Below are positions 1 to 11,176 of a stretch of DNA of 64,000 nt, piece by piece (the stretch's first letter is position 1; every line of letters begins with the position of its first letter). Source of the stretch: Elymus sibiricus (taxonomy: Eukaryota; Streptophyta; Magnoliopsida; Poales; Poaceae); assembly GCA_039707655.1 (NCBI GenBank), contig CM077668.1:401477630-401541629 (forward strand). Direction: 5' to 3'. The notes beneath the pieces were generated by a model that ran no database searches, was not told where the DNA came from, and worked only from the letters and a program-made list of their open reading frames with translations. A program made the translations under genes and the position numbers.

Positions 1-585
1 TATATTGTACATATGTAGCAGCGTCGGATAGATATACGAAAACTTGTTGTTCGACCAAGCACGAAGAAAGAGATGTCATTTCTCTCTATATATGTTCATG
101 ACGATCTTGTGTAATTAATGGTTTCCTTTATTTGCTTACTAGCTAGCGTCGAGTTCTCTCTATATGTGTAGTAGCTAGCGTCGACCAAGCACGGAAAAAG
201 AGAGGTCACTTCTCTCTATTAGCTCGCTAACACAATATGAAACCCCTAAATTAACCCTCCAAAACCCCAAAACCCCCCCTTCCAAAAAAAAAAAAAAACC
301 CCAGCGACTGCGAGCTGCTGACGCGTGGCCGCCTTTTGGTCCCGGTTGGTGTTACCAACCGGGACCAAAGGTGGAACCTTTGGTCCCGGTTGGTAACACC
401 AACCGGGACTAAAGGTCCTCCCTCCCCCGCCCCAGACAGCGCCACGTGGAGGGCCTTTGGTCCCGGTTCGTAAGCAAACCGGGACTAAAGGTTTTGGGTA
501 TTAGTCCCGACCCTTTAGTCCCGGTTCCAGAACCGGGACTAAAGGCCCTTACGAACCGGGACAAATGGCCCTTTTTCTAGTAGTG
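1..585. mobile_element. CACTA (En/Spm) transposon, one terminal part
   Basis: The segment ends at 571-585 with ctttttctagtagtg, the reverse complement of the CACTACTAGAAAAAG terminus common in Triticeae CACTA elements. Inside it, 330-570 is packed with short inverted motifs (tttggtcccggttggt against accaaccgggaccaaa), as expected for CACTA subterminal repeats, where TNPA-type protein binds. Positions 1-240 contain two copies of a motif around gctagcgtcgaccaagcacg. The other terminus is not in the window, so the element starts upstream or is truncated, and no TSD can be tested. Confidence 0.75.
330..570. repeat. CACTA subterminal inverted repeats
   Basis: At least five alternating copies of a 12-16 bp motif built on tttagtcccggtt or tttggtcccggttggt and their complements. 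Adjacent copies can fold into hairpins, for example around 337-368 and 379-415. Confidence 0.7.
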
Positions 586-760
586 AATAATAGCTTTTGT
601 AGTCACGATGAATCAATTCAACATCTTTTCTTCGAATGTCATATTACTAGATTCATGTGGCGCATCCAGGTGGCATCCAACATATCACTATCACAAGCGT
701 GTTGCTTCGTTTGGCTGAGGGGCTTTGATATACCAACATTGTCGGGACCCAAGATCTGAG
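586..760 (+). pseudogene. LINE ORF2 zinc-finger remnant
   Basis: The plus-strand frame directly after the CACTA end reads NNSFCSHDESIQHLFFEC followed by HITRFMW. This is the C-terminal zf-RVT motif of plant LINE ORF2 (Cys, then an H-x-FFEC-H block and an aromatic-rich stretch). Only about 55 residues remain, with no reverse transcriptase core and no poly-A tail attached. It sits directly against the CACTA terminus, so the CACTA element probably inserted into this LINE. Downstream to about 900 the sequence may be more of the same element, but no frame is clear. It is a dead fragment. Confidence 0.5.
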
Positions 761-960
761 GTATACAAGACTAGTTAAGAAGATCATACAGGAAGCTGAG
801 ATTCATGCCCGGACACATTGTCATAAAGATGGGTCCATTCGCACCATATACTCTCAAAGAGCTCATAACATGGACGGGGATCCCAATAGGACATAAAAGT
901 TAACTGCGCGGGTATCCATCGTTCCCACACAAGTCTAGAGGCAATTTGGCTGATGAATTC

Positions 961-1500
961 TAAACAGATAGATGAGTCGCTTCACCCTGTACTGTTGGTC
1001 AACAACTAGCAAAGCATATCAACGATTTCAGAAGAGATCAAAGTCATATGACTCGAGCGAACACGATCTTACGACGGTTGACACAATGCAATTGGACCAA
1101 AGGGCCAGCACCTGGCGTGGTGTGGTATCCTCCTGAGCTCCCAGTGCACGTGTCGCTCGATGTGTAGGCTGAGCAAAAGGGCCAACACTTGGCATAGTGT
1201 GGTAACCTTCTGGGATCTCAGAACACATAAGACACAATTATGTTGTGGGCTTTGATTTTTATTTGAGAAGTTCCTCTATGTTGGTCACAATGGCTTAAGT
1301 AAGAAAGAAATTGTTTTTGATGAAAAGAAATTTAAACTGTCTTGTATAGGTTATGCATTTATGTACACACTGGCTTTATACTTGGTCCATGAATTTTTGA
1401 CAGTGGCATGTATGCAGTTGGAGTGAGTCGTCACTTGTGAGGGACGTGTTCTCTCCAAGGGCAGAGCTAGGAAATGTTTCCAAGGGCTGCACTTAGAACT
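961..1500. other. Unassigned, with a local repeat
   Basis: No gene or element is recognised. It contains two diverged copies, about 77 bp apart, of a 47-bp motif (1098-1144 and 1175-1222, beginning aaagggccagcacctgg and aaagggccaacacttgg). Confidence 0.4.
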
Positions 1501-1509
1501 TTAGTATGA

Positions 1510-2083
1510 AGTAGCTATTGTACAATCTGATACCATCTCACACCAAGACTATAAACAATGGTGGTGCTATGTGTTGGAAAGAAGTGTGAAGTTAAGAAAA
1601 TTCGGAGGGCTTAGATGGGATTTTTATTGTTTGCCCACCTCATATCTGCAAATTTTACTATTTTTCCCCACCGATGGGAACCAAAGTTCTAAACGCCAAG
1701 TTCAGCGGCACCAACAACATGATTTGCGTAAGCAGACCGACACTCGTTCATCATCATAGCTAACAACAATCTCACCCACTAACCTTCTTCTTTTCTGTTT
1801 CTTTCAGCCAGGAATTACTCTGTTGCTGATCAACCTCCACGGCAACGCCGGAAACTAAGTGTCTTTGAAAAGTGAAGCCGTCAGGAGTCTCGCCCAGAGG
1901 CTGGAGGCACGAGAGTGGAGCACCATCTCACCCCTGAAGGCCGGGGCGGACTATAAACAGTGGCGGTGCTATGTGTATGTGGGCACGCGCGGGGGGGGGG
2001 GGCGAGGTCCAATTGCCCCCAGCCTTGGAAAGAAGTGTGAGGTTGAGAAAAATTGGAGGGCTCCCTCATATCTGCATACTTTA
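1510..2083 (+). repeat. Dispersed duplicate pair
   Basis: A segment at about 1528-1665 recurs, diverged, at about 1925-2083. Shared blocks include accatctcac, gactataaacaatggtggtgc (second copy cagtggcggtgc) and ttggaaagaagtgtgaggtt. The second copy contains a run of 12 G (1991-2002). This looks like a local duplication of non-coding DNA; ORFs through it are not credible. Confidence 0.5.
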
Positions 2084-2119
2084 ATACCCCACCCCCCAGA
2101 AAAGTCTCTACCTAGCTCT

Positions 2120-2213
2120 TGTGTTTGGGATGCTATCCCTGATTTTATTTCGTCTTCCCTTGTAAACGATCTTTCCATTATTTGATGAATAAAGCCTTTT
2201 GATATCAAGAAAA
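2120..2213 (+). mobile_element. 5'-truncated non-LTR insertion
   Basis: About 94 bp ending in tttgatgaataaagcc and a short A-rich tail (2209-2213 onward) are flanked by a 20-bp direct repeat with one mismatch: 2100-2119 (aaaagtctctacctagctct) and 2214-2233 (aaaagtctctgcctagctct). A long variable TSD, a truncated body and an A-rich 3' end are the signature of target-primed reverse transcription. Body and tail are too short to name the family. Confidence 0.6.
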
Positions 2214-2284
2214 AAAAGTCTCTGCCTAGCTCTGTAAATAAATTAGTAAAAAATAACTTTGTAGCTTTATAGGCAGGTTCATTC

Positions 2285-2407
2285 TGTTAGGAATGAGCAA
2301 CTGATATTCACTGAGGGCCAAAGGCCATTACATATACATGTGAGTAAAGTGCAGAAAACCCCTTATACAATGGGGAAGTACCGAAAAGGGACTATACACA
2401 TCTAACA
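2285..2407 (-). repeat. 3' LTR of the copia element
   Basis: 123 bp, no difference seen from the 5' LTR at 7344-7466. TSD copy CATTC at 2280-2284. Confidence 0.93.
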
Positions 2408-2416
2408 CCCCCCCTC
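2408..2416 (-). promoter_or_regulatory. Polypurine tract of the copia element
   Basis: GAGGGGGGG on the minus strand, directly next to the 3' LTR; primes plus-strand DNA synthesis. Confidence 0.8.
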
Positions 2417-2420
2417 AAAC

Positions 2421-5400
2421 TCATGGTGGATCGACAACACTGAGTTTGGAGAGAAGAAAGCCATACTGCGCTCGAGTCTGTGCCTTCGTGAAGAAGTCTG
2501 CCAACTGTAACTCAGAGGGCACATAGTGGAGAGTGAGAGTCTGATCCTGCACAGCAGCACGTACAAAGTGGGCATCCACACCAATGTGCTTGGTGAGCTC
2601 ATGCTTCACCGGGTCACGCGCAATACTGATAGCACCGGTACTGTCTGACAGTAAGGGAGTCGAGGTGGTAGCAGACACACCAAAATCCTCAAGTAACCAC
2701 CGTAACCAGATCACCTCAGCCGTCAACATAGCCATGGCTCGTAACTCAGCCTCTGTACTCGAGCGGGAAATAGTAGTCTGCTTCTTTGTCTTCCAGGCAA
2801 TAAGAGAGCCACCAAGAAAGACACAGTAAGCAGACAGCGAGCGTCGATCAGAGGGATCACTAGCCCAGGTAGCATCAGAGTAGGCCTGGGGAGCTCAAGA
2901 GAGCTGGAGCGGGGAAAGAAAAGGTGCTGAGAGATCGTGCCACGAAGATATCGTAGAACACGGAGGAGATGACTATAGTGGACAGAGGTGGGGGCTGAAA
3001 CAAACTGACTCAGGATGTGGACAGGATAGGAGATGTCAGGACGCGTAACAGCAAGATAGACAAGACTGCCAACGAGGTGACGATAGCGAGTGGGATTAGG
3101 AAGAGGGTCACCATCAGAGGCACGAAGCTGAACGTTGAGCTCCATAGGAGTCACAACTGTGCGCTCATCACCGAGAGCAGCGCGACAAAGAAGATCCTGA
3201 ATATTTTTTTTTGGGAGATGTAGAAGCCATCAGAGGTCGAGGAGATCTCAATCCCAAGAAAATAGCGAAGTGGACCAAGATCAGTCATGAGGAACTGGTC
3301 GCGAAGGCGAGCCTTAACAAAGGCAATGTAGTCAGAGTCGTCACCAGTGATGATCATGTCATCAACATAGAGAAGGAGAAGAGTTCGACCACGAGGAGAC
3401 GTGTGAACGAACAAAGTGGGATCATGATCACTGGGCGAGAAGCCCGCGGCAGTCACGACAGAGGTGAACCGCTCGAACCAGGCACGAGGGGCCTGTTTAA
3501 GACCATAGAGAGAGCGGCGAAGTCGGCAGACCATACCATCAGGAACAGAGTACCCTGGGGGTGGCTGCATATAAACCTCCTCACGCAACTCACCATTGAG
3601 AAAGGCGTTCTGAACGTCAAGCTGAGACACAGACCAATGACGAACAGAAGCTACAGCAAGGAGAATGGGGACAGTGGTCATGTGGGCCACAGGAGCGAAT
3701 GTCTCATCATAATCGCGTCCCTGTTCCTACTGAAAACCACGAGCCACAAGACGAGCTTTGTAGCACTCAAGAGAACCATCAGAGCGAGTCTTAATCTTAT
3801 AGACCCACTTGCATGTGATGGCACGAACACCAGAAGGAAGGGAAACCGGATCCCACGTGCCAGAACGCTCAAGGGCAGCAATCTCCTGGGCCATCGCAAG
3901 CTGCCATTCAGGCTGAGTCAGGGCAGCCCGATAGGAAGTCGGCTCAGCAACAACAGAGAGAACGTACTTGGTAGGAGAATAGCGATCAAGAGGGGGTCGA
4001 GGTCGAGCACGGAGATGATGAACTGGTGGAGGCGTGGAAGGCGGAACATCGGAAGTGGAAGATGTGTCAGGAGAATCATCCTCAACACGAGGGCGGCGAG
4101 TGTAGTGGAGAGGAAAAGGAGAGAGAGGCCGACGGACCGGAGAGGAGGGTGGAGAGGAGGATGGAGGGGATTGTGGTGTCGGTGGCATGTGAGGATGAGT
4201 GAGACGGGTCGGAGGAAGGGGAGAGACCTGAGGCACAGAGGAGGATGTATCAGGAAGGAGAAGGAAAGAAATATCGTCCACAGAGAAACTCGAGGAGGAA
4301 GGGCGGGGGTAGTAAGAGCGAGACTCATCAAAGGTCACATCACGCGAGATGCGCAAGCGACGACCAACAGGGTCCCAACAGCGATAGCCCTTGTGCTCAT
4401 CACTGTAGACAAGGAAAACACACTCAACCGACTGAGCAGTCAGTTTGGTGCGTTCTCGCGGGGCAAGAAGGACATAGCACACACATCCAAACATACGAAG
4501 AGCTGAGTAGTCAGGAGATCGACCAGTGAGACACTCCATAGGAATACCACCCTGCAGAGCAGTCGATGGCTGAATGTTGATGAGATAGGTGGATGCAGAA
4601 ACAGCCTCAGCCCAAAAGTGGGGTGGAAGAGAAGCGGCAATCATCAGCGCACGAGCCGTCTCAAGCAGATGACGATGCTTACGTTCGGCAACGCCATTCT
4701 GAGCATGAGCACCAGGACATGAGAACTGGGCAAGAGTACCCTGTTCCGCGAGAAAACCACGCAACAGCTGGGAGATATACTCTCCAGCGGAGTCAGCACG
4801 AAAAGTACGAATGGGCGTGGAAAATTGGGTGTGAACCATGGCAAATCGTTTGTATATAGAGAGAACCTCGCTACGAGATTTCATGAAGTAGAGCCAAGTG
4901 TAGCGAGAGAAATCATCAATAAACAAAACATAGTAGCGATGACCACCTTTCGAATCAAAGGGAGCAGGACCCCAGACATCAGAATGAACTAAGTCAAAAG
5001 GATGCTGAGATACGGACTCACTGGTAGGATAAGGTAACTGGGTCTGTTTGCCAAGTCTGCAACCATTACAATGTAAGGAAACATCTCCAGATACAGACCC
5101 TAAGAGGCCCTGGCGAACTAAAGAAGACAAGCGAGAGCCACAGATGTGACCAAGGCGATGATGCCACTGCTGGAAGGACGCAGACGAAGAGGCAGCAAGA
5201 GCATGAGAGCTGGTAGAAGTAGTGGCAGCGGAAGGAACACAAAGCCAGTCAACCTCCCAAAGGCCCTCTGACTCACGGCGCCGGGGGCCAGCACCAACCA
5301 AAGCCTTGGTGCGACGATCCTGAATGGAGGAAGAGTCGGTATCAAGAATGACACGACAACCAGAATCAGTAAGTTGGGCAGCGGAAAAAAGATTCATGGT

Positions 5401-5883
5401 AAGGCGAGGAACATGTGAAACACTAGGAACAGAAAAAGATGGAGTGGAAAGAATACCACGACTAGCAACAGGAAGAGGTGTGCCATCGGCGGTAAGAACA
5501 TTAACAGGCGAATCAAGAGGTCGGAGAGAAGACAGCGCGGAAGAATCAGAAGACATATGAAAGGAGGCTCCAGAATCCAGAACCCACGTAGATGTACCTG
5601 ACTGTGTAGATGCTGACGGTGGTGGAGAAGTGGATGCAGTCACAGCAGCAGCGGAACCAGTCGACGAGGAGCCGTAGGAAGCAAGTAGACGCTTGAGGCG
5701 TACAATGTCCTGGTCAGTGAGTGACGGAGTCGAGGGAGACGCATGAGTCCCACTGGTAGAAGAGCGCCTCTGGTCGCACTGTTTCTGGCGGCAATCAGAC
5801 TCTGGGTGACCTTGCCTGGAGCAGTAGCCACAGAAAGTGCCACGGCGCGACCGACCCTTCTCAGCATAAGGAGGGCGACCCAC
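2421..5883 (-). pseudogene. pol: copia Pol (PR-IN-RT-RNaseH), frames broken
   Basis: In order: CCHC knuckle [14 protein letters not shown]; protease DSGASFHM; pre-integrase zinc motif (HHRLGH ... CNGCRLGK); integrase core with [15 protein letters not shown] and AERKHRH as the D,D,E positions; RT with the YVDDM active site; RNase H with SSTEAE, SDSTGA and a final stop near 2421. Defects: an in-frame TAG near 3727 early in RT, a frame change at an A-run near 3190 just after the RT core, and another near 2895 before RNase H. The upstream frame is also lost at the C homopolymer (5883-5897). A 431-residue plus-strand ORF (3211-4506) is an antisense shadow. This copy could move only if complemented in trans. 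Confidence 0.9.
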
Positions 5884-6767
5884 CCCCCCCCCCCCCCTGA
5901 AGGTGTGGGCAGAAGCGGTGGAGCGGTGAGACGAGCAGACGACACAGGAGCTCGAGCAGCCAACACAGAGGGAACCGCAAGCAACCCAGCAGAACGGAGG
6001 CGGGTCTCCTCAGCACGAAGCTCAGCAAGCACCTCCGAGATAGGAACACGACCACGAGCAAGCAAGTGAGCGCGTCGAGGCTCAAACTCGGAACGGAGGC
6101 GAGATAAGAACTCATGGACACGCTGAAACTCCAAGTCGGACCTCATAGTCTGGCAGCAACGGCAAGTTCCACAAACAACTGTCCGAAGTGAGTCAAGCTG
6201 GCGCCAGATGGCAGAACTCTGTGTGTAGAACTCATCAACAGAAGACTCACCCTGCTGAAGAGCGTGCTCCTGACGCACCACAGATAAGTAGAGCGCATCA
6301 CCAGAGGGCTGATAGCGCTGACAGAGGTAAGACCACATCGCTGCAACAGTACCGAGGCTCATGAACTCCGAAGCAAACTGAGGGAGGACACTCGCAGTGA
6401 GAACAGCAGCAGCTCGAGCATCATCATTGCACCACTGAGTGTAAGCAGACAGACCATCCCAGTAGAGAGAAAGAGCATCGGAATAGGCTGATACCTGCTG
6501 ATCATAAGCATCCACCGCAGCATCATCGAGAGCCTTGGCTGCATCCCGATCAGCCTGGGAAGCACCAGCAGCAAGAACAGGCGGCACCGGTGGGGTAGGA
6601 GCTACGGGAGCGACAGGGCAGGGCGGACATGGGACCTCGCCAGAGAGAACGCCCCACAGGAGAAGGCCGCGCATGTGGATCCGCATGAAGCCCGCAAACT
6701 CAGCATAGTTGGTGCCATCGAAGATCACCGAGCACCGAGGAACAGCAACGTAGCCTGAAGAGGACAT
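5884..6767 (-). pseudogene. gag: copia Gag
   Basis: The ORF opens at an ATG at 6767 and reads MSSSGYVAVPRCSVIFDGTN, the usual start of copia Gag. A UBN2/retrotransposon-gag-like region follows, with MWSYLCQRYQPSGDALYLSV around residues 145-165 and a DEFYTQ block. Gag makes the cytoplasmic particle that packages element RNA. The frame runs into a 15-C homopolymer (5883-5897, G-run on the coding strand) and there leaves the frame used by the nucleocapsid knuckle and pol. Whether this is real decay, homopolymer slippage or a sequencing error cannot be told from one sequence. Confidence 0.85.
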
Positions 6768-7330
6768 GAGGAGCTCTCTGGGTTTTTTTTTTTGGTCAAC
6801 CGTAATAGTACCGCCCGATCTGGATCGGGCTCGGGCGGGAGGCGCAGCGGCCGAGCGGGCAAGGCAAGGCAGCAGCCGGGGGGGGCGGCGCCCGGTCGAG
6901 GAGGGAGAGGCAGCGCAGCTGCCGGGGGCGGCGGTGGCCGGTCGAGGGCGGCGGCAGCGGGAGGAGCACTGGCTGCCAGCCGCGGGGCACCGGCGGACAG
7001 CCGGAGGCGGAGGCGTCGGCGGCCGGCGCTGCAGCTGCAGCAGCCGAGGGCGCGGACAGGGCGCAGGCTGGGCGCGGCCGGGGCGCAGCCGGGGTGCAGA
7101 CGGGGTGCGGGCTGGGCGCGGCCCTAGTCACGGCGCGGCGCGCGAGCAGCTGCAGGAGCAGCTGCAGAACTCCGGCCGGGCGCAAGGGAGGCGCGGACGG
7201 CCGGCGGCTGCCGCGGAGGAGGTGGCCGGCGACGGGGGAGGAGGTGGCCGGCGACGAGGGAGAAGGTGGCTGGCGACGGGAGAGAGGCACGGAGCTGCTG
7301 CGTGCGCGAGCGGGAGAGAGGCAAACCTAA
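6768..7330 (-). other. GC-rich leader of the copia element
   Basis: About 560 bp of very GC-rich sequence between the PBS and the Gag start. Long ORFs on both strands come from base composition (Arg/Gly/Pro/Ala-rich) and are not credible proteins. A T-rich break (ggtttttttttttgg, minus strand A-rich) lies at 6780-6793, just before the Gag ATG. Confidence 0.7.
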
Positions 7331-7343
7331 GCATCTGATACCA
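7331..7343 (-). promoter_or_regulatory. Primer binding site of the copia element
   Basis: Directly inside the 5' LTR the minus strand reads TGGTATCAGATGC, resembling the TGGTATCAGAGC complement of initiator tRNA-Met used by many plant copia elements. Confidence 0.85.
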
Positions 7344-7466
7344 TGTTAGGAATGAGCAACTGATATTCACTGAGGGCCAAAGGCCATTACATATACATGT
7401 GAGTAAAGTGCAGAAAACCCCTTATACAATGGGGAAGTACCGAAAAGGGACTATACACATCTAACA
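7344..7466 (-). repeat. 5' LTR of the copia element
   Basis: 123 bp, identical by eye to 2285-2407. In element orientation it begins TGTTAGATGTG and ends CTCATTCCTAACA. TSD copy CATTC at 7467-7471. Confidence 0.93.
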
Positions 7467-7471
7467 CATTC

Positions 7472-8040
7472 TTTCTGGAAAGCTTGAGCAAAATTCACTT
7501 CTAAATTTCATTAGTTTTAAACAAGTAAATTAAGCAAAACATGAAAAGTCGCTCACATTCAAAGTTTCCTTTTCTGATTTTATCCAAATCTCATCCTGCC
7601 TTTTACGATTATTGATGCACTCTGAAATCCCCTTTCGACCAGTTCGAGCAAAAGGCAGTTTATCTAAATCCATGTCTCTCTAAATAGAAGGCTTTGGAAG
7701 ATTGGTAGTAGGAGTTTTGGTTCTGGCTTCTTAGGGGTATCGTTGAAGTGCTTGCATCATTTTATGAGATGACCTAGATCAATCAAGGTCCACAGAAAAA
7801 GTAATCACAACATTATGGGCTTAGGGTTAGGCATGATTTGCACAAGAGGAAGGGATGTGCTTTCCTACTTGGATTTTGAGGTACAATGAGAGGCTGTTGC
7901 TTCGGGCCATCGAAGTTCGAACGAACGGCGACGAGTTATTCAGAATTTCTATTTTCTTCCTTTTGTCTTGCCATGACAGTGAGGATTCACGCGAGAAGGC
8001 AACAAGGCCATATAAGCATTCGACTGCTTTTGGACCGACG
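7472..8040. other. No feature recognised
   Basis: AT-moderate DNA following the copia TSD. It may be the 5' part of the LINE remnant that follows, but no frame or motif supports that. Confidence 0.4.
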
Positions 8041-8396
8041 GCCACTTTTACCTCCATTGGTGCATGGTGGGAGGGAGGGCTCAAAGATATCAAAATCCCT
8101 CAAAGGAGGCGACGATGTAGTGTCCTGATCTACATCATGTGGAACACCTAGAAGGAGAGGAACCGATACATTTTCAATGACACGAGATTAAATCATATCG
8201 AGGTGGCCCATCTCACCTTCCAGAGATTGCGCAGCGACATTTGGGTTTTAGGTGAAAGTTATTGACATCCAAGAGTAGTTCGCATGTGGTTTTAGTCAAC
8301 CTTGGGTTTCCGGCATGTCCCCCTTTAAACATGCCACCATGTACATATTTTCTCCCTTCTTAATGAAAAGTCAACGCTTCCCCCAGCTGCTTAAAA
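8041..8396 (+). pseudogene. LINE ORF2 C-terminus and 3' tail, remnant
   Basis: A plus-strand frame reads WWEGGLKDIKIPQRRRRCSV then, past a stop, KERNRYIFNDTRLNH. This matches the last residues of plant LINE ORF2 (W-K-ERN-R-x-F-N signature). About 150 bp of 3' UTR-like sequence follow, ending at an A-run (8389-8396) after cttcttaatgaaaa. Stops interrupt the frame, so it is a dead 3' fragment. No convincing TSD was found. Confidence 0.55.
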
Positions 8397-9367
8397 AAAG
8401 CATGAGTATGATAATATGAGTCTCCTAGTGAATATGGGTTTGGTATAGGATTGCTTCAATTTACTTGTGGGCTATCACCTAGGCTAACCATTTATGCTTG
8501 CACTGAATATGGGCCAAAATCCTTTTGACTAGTGCGGTTGGGGAGTCAATGGGTTCAACCGTGACTTTTTGTTGGGTTAAGGAAGTTGATTACTTGTATA
8601 ACTCCACTTGATCGGCAAAAGTAGTTGGTGTCATCTGCACGCAACATATATACGCTTAGTCCCCCCTGGGTGAAGCCTGAAAATTTGGCCTATGGGTTTA
8701 CTCACTGACTTATTGTGATGGTTTGGTATAAAGTAATTAAGTGTAAAGTATAATTTATACCATTAACAAGAATATAACACTCAAACTCTCAAAGAAAGCA
8801 TAGCAGGTAGAAATAAGAGGGAGAAGATGTGATGATGTGATCTCACTTCACGCTTGCTGGTTGCCGCTGCCGAGTTGCCATTATCGGTTTGCTCCAGGTG
8901 TCTTGCGTCAGAGAGATGGATGAAGAGGGGAGACCAAAGAGGAGATTGCCGAGTTGGGGGAGGGATCGTGTGACGAGAGGTTTGAAGCATCCGTAGACGT
9001 GGCTTGTGCATTGGGATTTGATGGGTTCAAGCGTGATTTTTATTGGATTCATAGCTAAGCAATACCCACTTGAACCCAACGGCATAACACTGGTTCCACC
9101 TCTCATCATCGGTGGCGATTTAGTCTCTGCATTTTGCCATCATGAACTTTCGAGTGGCACCATGAGTTTTTCTTTTCTTGTTCTTCTAGTAACTAAAACT
9201 TTTACCGAGTTTGTTTCCGTTTTGCATGTGTGTACATGTACGTTGTGCGCATCTCCGATGCAAAAGCTAGAAGACAAACTTTTCTTGTTTTCGAGAGAGA
9301 CACATGGCGGGAAATCCATAAAAGTTTCCTTTAAAAAACAGTTCCTTCTTAAAAATAGGTTCACTCT
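8397..9367. other. No feature recognised
   Basis: Low-copy-looking DNA. Two short related blocks (8551-8570 and 9018-9045, each with gatgggttcaa- or atgggttcaa-type sequence) are the only structure seen. ORFs here are short and unconvincing. Confidence 0.4.
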
Positions 9368-10105
9368 TTGAGAATAAGTTTGGTTCCATTGTGCTGGCAA
9401 ATTGGCAGCAAGTTGTTGCTTACACGTGCTTCTCCAAAGTGGGTGATGTTTCTTCTATTTTGCATAAAAAGAAGTACGAATAGGGTGATCTCCCAACAAG
9501 AAAATTGTCCGGTTGGTTGCAAAGATACTTGTTTACAAAACTTCAGAAGAACAGAGTTGGCAGCAAAATATTTGCAGGAACGTTGCCCTACAATCTACAT
9601 TTTATGGGCTAGTCACATGCTGTCCTTGAGGGAAATGAGGCAGCCGGCCGGTGTTATCGTCGGAATCAATATTGGGTTCGTTCTGTCGTCCATGGTTTCT
9701 CAATATCCTGTTAGGTCAGCGTTTTCTTTTAAAGAGAACCGGGGATGCCCTGCACTGCATGTTTACTTGCTGGAAGGATCTGAATGATTTAGACAGCAGG
9801 GGCAGGAACATGATACAACGGTTTGCAGGCTAGCAGCATGCAAGTTGCTTGAATTCCATGCCAGGGATGAGCAAGGGGTCCAGTTAGATACTCTTTGGGA
9901 TCCAAATCTGAACCCAGCACTTGTTTTCATCAGATTTGCTTGCCCATGCGCCCACACTGCAGATGGAAAATTGCAAGCATCTGGACATTGTTTGTTTATA
10001 GACACGAGCCGGTCTGACGGTAAATTAAGGTTTCATCCTGCTCTGCCTCTGCAGCAGGAGTGTTTTGATCTGAAATCGCAGTCAGAACACGATGTGGTTC
10101 CCTGA
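9368..10105 (+). pseudogene. Possible host-gene 3' fragment, unknown
   Basis: One plus-strand frame is open for 738 bp apart from a single TGA at 9785-9787. The downstream half reads like real protein (VCRLAACKLLEFHARDEQGV, then LWDPNLNPALVFIRFACPC) and ends at TGA 10103-10105. A potential splice acceptor (tttgcag at 9822-9828) lies just before the LAACKLL block, so the upstream half may be intron plus exon. The last 25 or so codons lie in the duplicated segment and have a diverged counterpart from 21897, where the upstream part is missing next to a LINE. I do not recognise the family. It could be a C-terminal exon of a host gene or chance. Confidence 0.3.
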
Positions 10106-11176
10106 ATCTTCTTTATTTCATTTTTGTGGTTGGTGTTTGCCTGAATTTCAGAAGCTGGACTGCTCAAGAGACGCATCATGAATTTTAGAACCTGTACTGA
10201 CTGAACAAAACAATTAAGTCAAACTGTCAGTCTGTTCGATCTGGGCATGTATCTGTCAGTCTATTTATGAAAACAAAGTCCATTCCGAGGTCCCCGACAA
10301 GCTAAATCCTGCTTACTAGTCCCCACTAGCATATACTATCAGTAGTAATTTTTAAAAGCTTAAGTTTGCATGAATACAACAACTTCAGTGAACCTGGACT
10401 GCTGGTGGAAATGATCTCAGATACACTGCTGCAGCTGTTCTCCTGAATTACTGCACGAAAGCATCTTCAGAGTATACCAATAGAAACATCTTCAGGCAGG
10501 GTGCCCAAGTTATTACTGCACAAAAGCCAAAGAGAACAAATAAATAAAGAAGAGGGCACAGGCATTGTGCAGATGAGAATCCAATGTCCAGACTGGAACG
10601 TGCAGAACTGTTGGATATACCAGATCCACTGTCATCTATATTTATTTATTTTTGAGCGTTAACTGTCATCTATATTAAGCGCTGTGATAGTTTGACAACA
10701 GATAGGGAAGTCTCGAAGTTGCTGGACTATAATAATTAGAAAAGGATCCCAACTAGCTAGCTAGCAACTGAAAGTCTGCTCAAGAAACATTAATGGCAGG
10801 TGTGCTTTTTTTGGAATTTAAATAGGGCTGATGATTCTTGCATGTTGAAGCCAGGTTCTAGACACCGTCGAAAGTTTCAGTATATTAACTTGTAAACTGT
10901 ACCTGCGTTGGCGCGTTTTGCAGCTTTCACTGCAACTAAGATGGTATCATGAGAGAAAGAGGTAGGGCGACTCGATCAGTCCATCTTCTTTCTAGTAAGA
11001 TGCATGCATCAGTTCTACTACATTCTGTACTTGTTGCTGCTAGGGACTTGTTCAAATCTGCTTTTCGTTGAAACCGAACCACTGTTAAAATCTGACAAGA
11101 ACAACAAGAAACTACAGGTTTTTCTTTTCATGCAAAGCAAACAATTTCTCCGGGTTGCAAGTTGGAACTTTACAAG

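Larger units (their letters stand above)
2285..7466 (-). mobile_element. Complete short-LTR Ty1-copia retrotransposon
   Basis: Two 123-bp LTRs (2285-2407 and 7344-7466) that look identical, bounded by TGTTAG...CTAACA, flank a minus-strand gag-pol region. A perfect 5-bp TSD, CATTC, lies at 2280-2284 and 7467-7471. Domain order is Gag, CCHC, protease, integrase, RT, RNase H; integrase before RT identifies Ty1-copia. The PBS resembles the initiator-tRNA-Met type. The very short LTRs recall small-LTR copia lineages such as Tos17 or Hopscotch types, but the lineage is not established. The coding region has a stop and several frame changes, so this copy cannot make its own polyprotein. Confidence 0.93.

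Noticed and set aside
3211..4506. 431-codon plus-strand ORF
   Set aside because: It is exactly antisense to the copia integrase-RT region, and its Arg-rich composition is that of a shadow frame.
6768..7338. Several 80-190-codon ORFs in the copia leader
   Set aside because: GC-rich composition leaves stops rare in all frames; no protein-like motifs.
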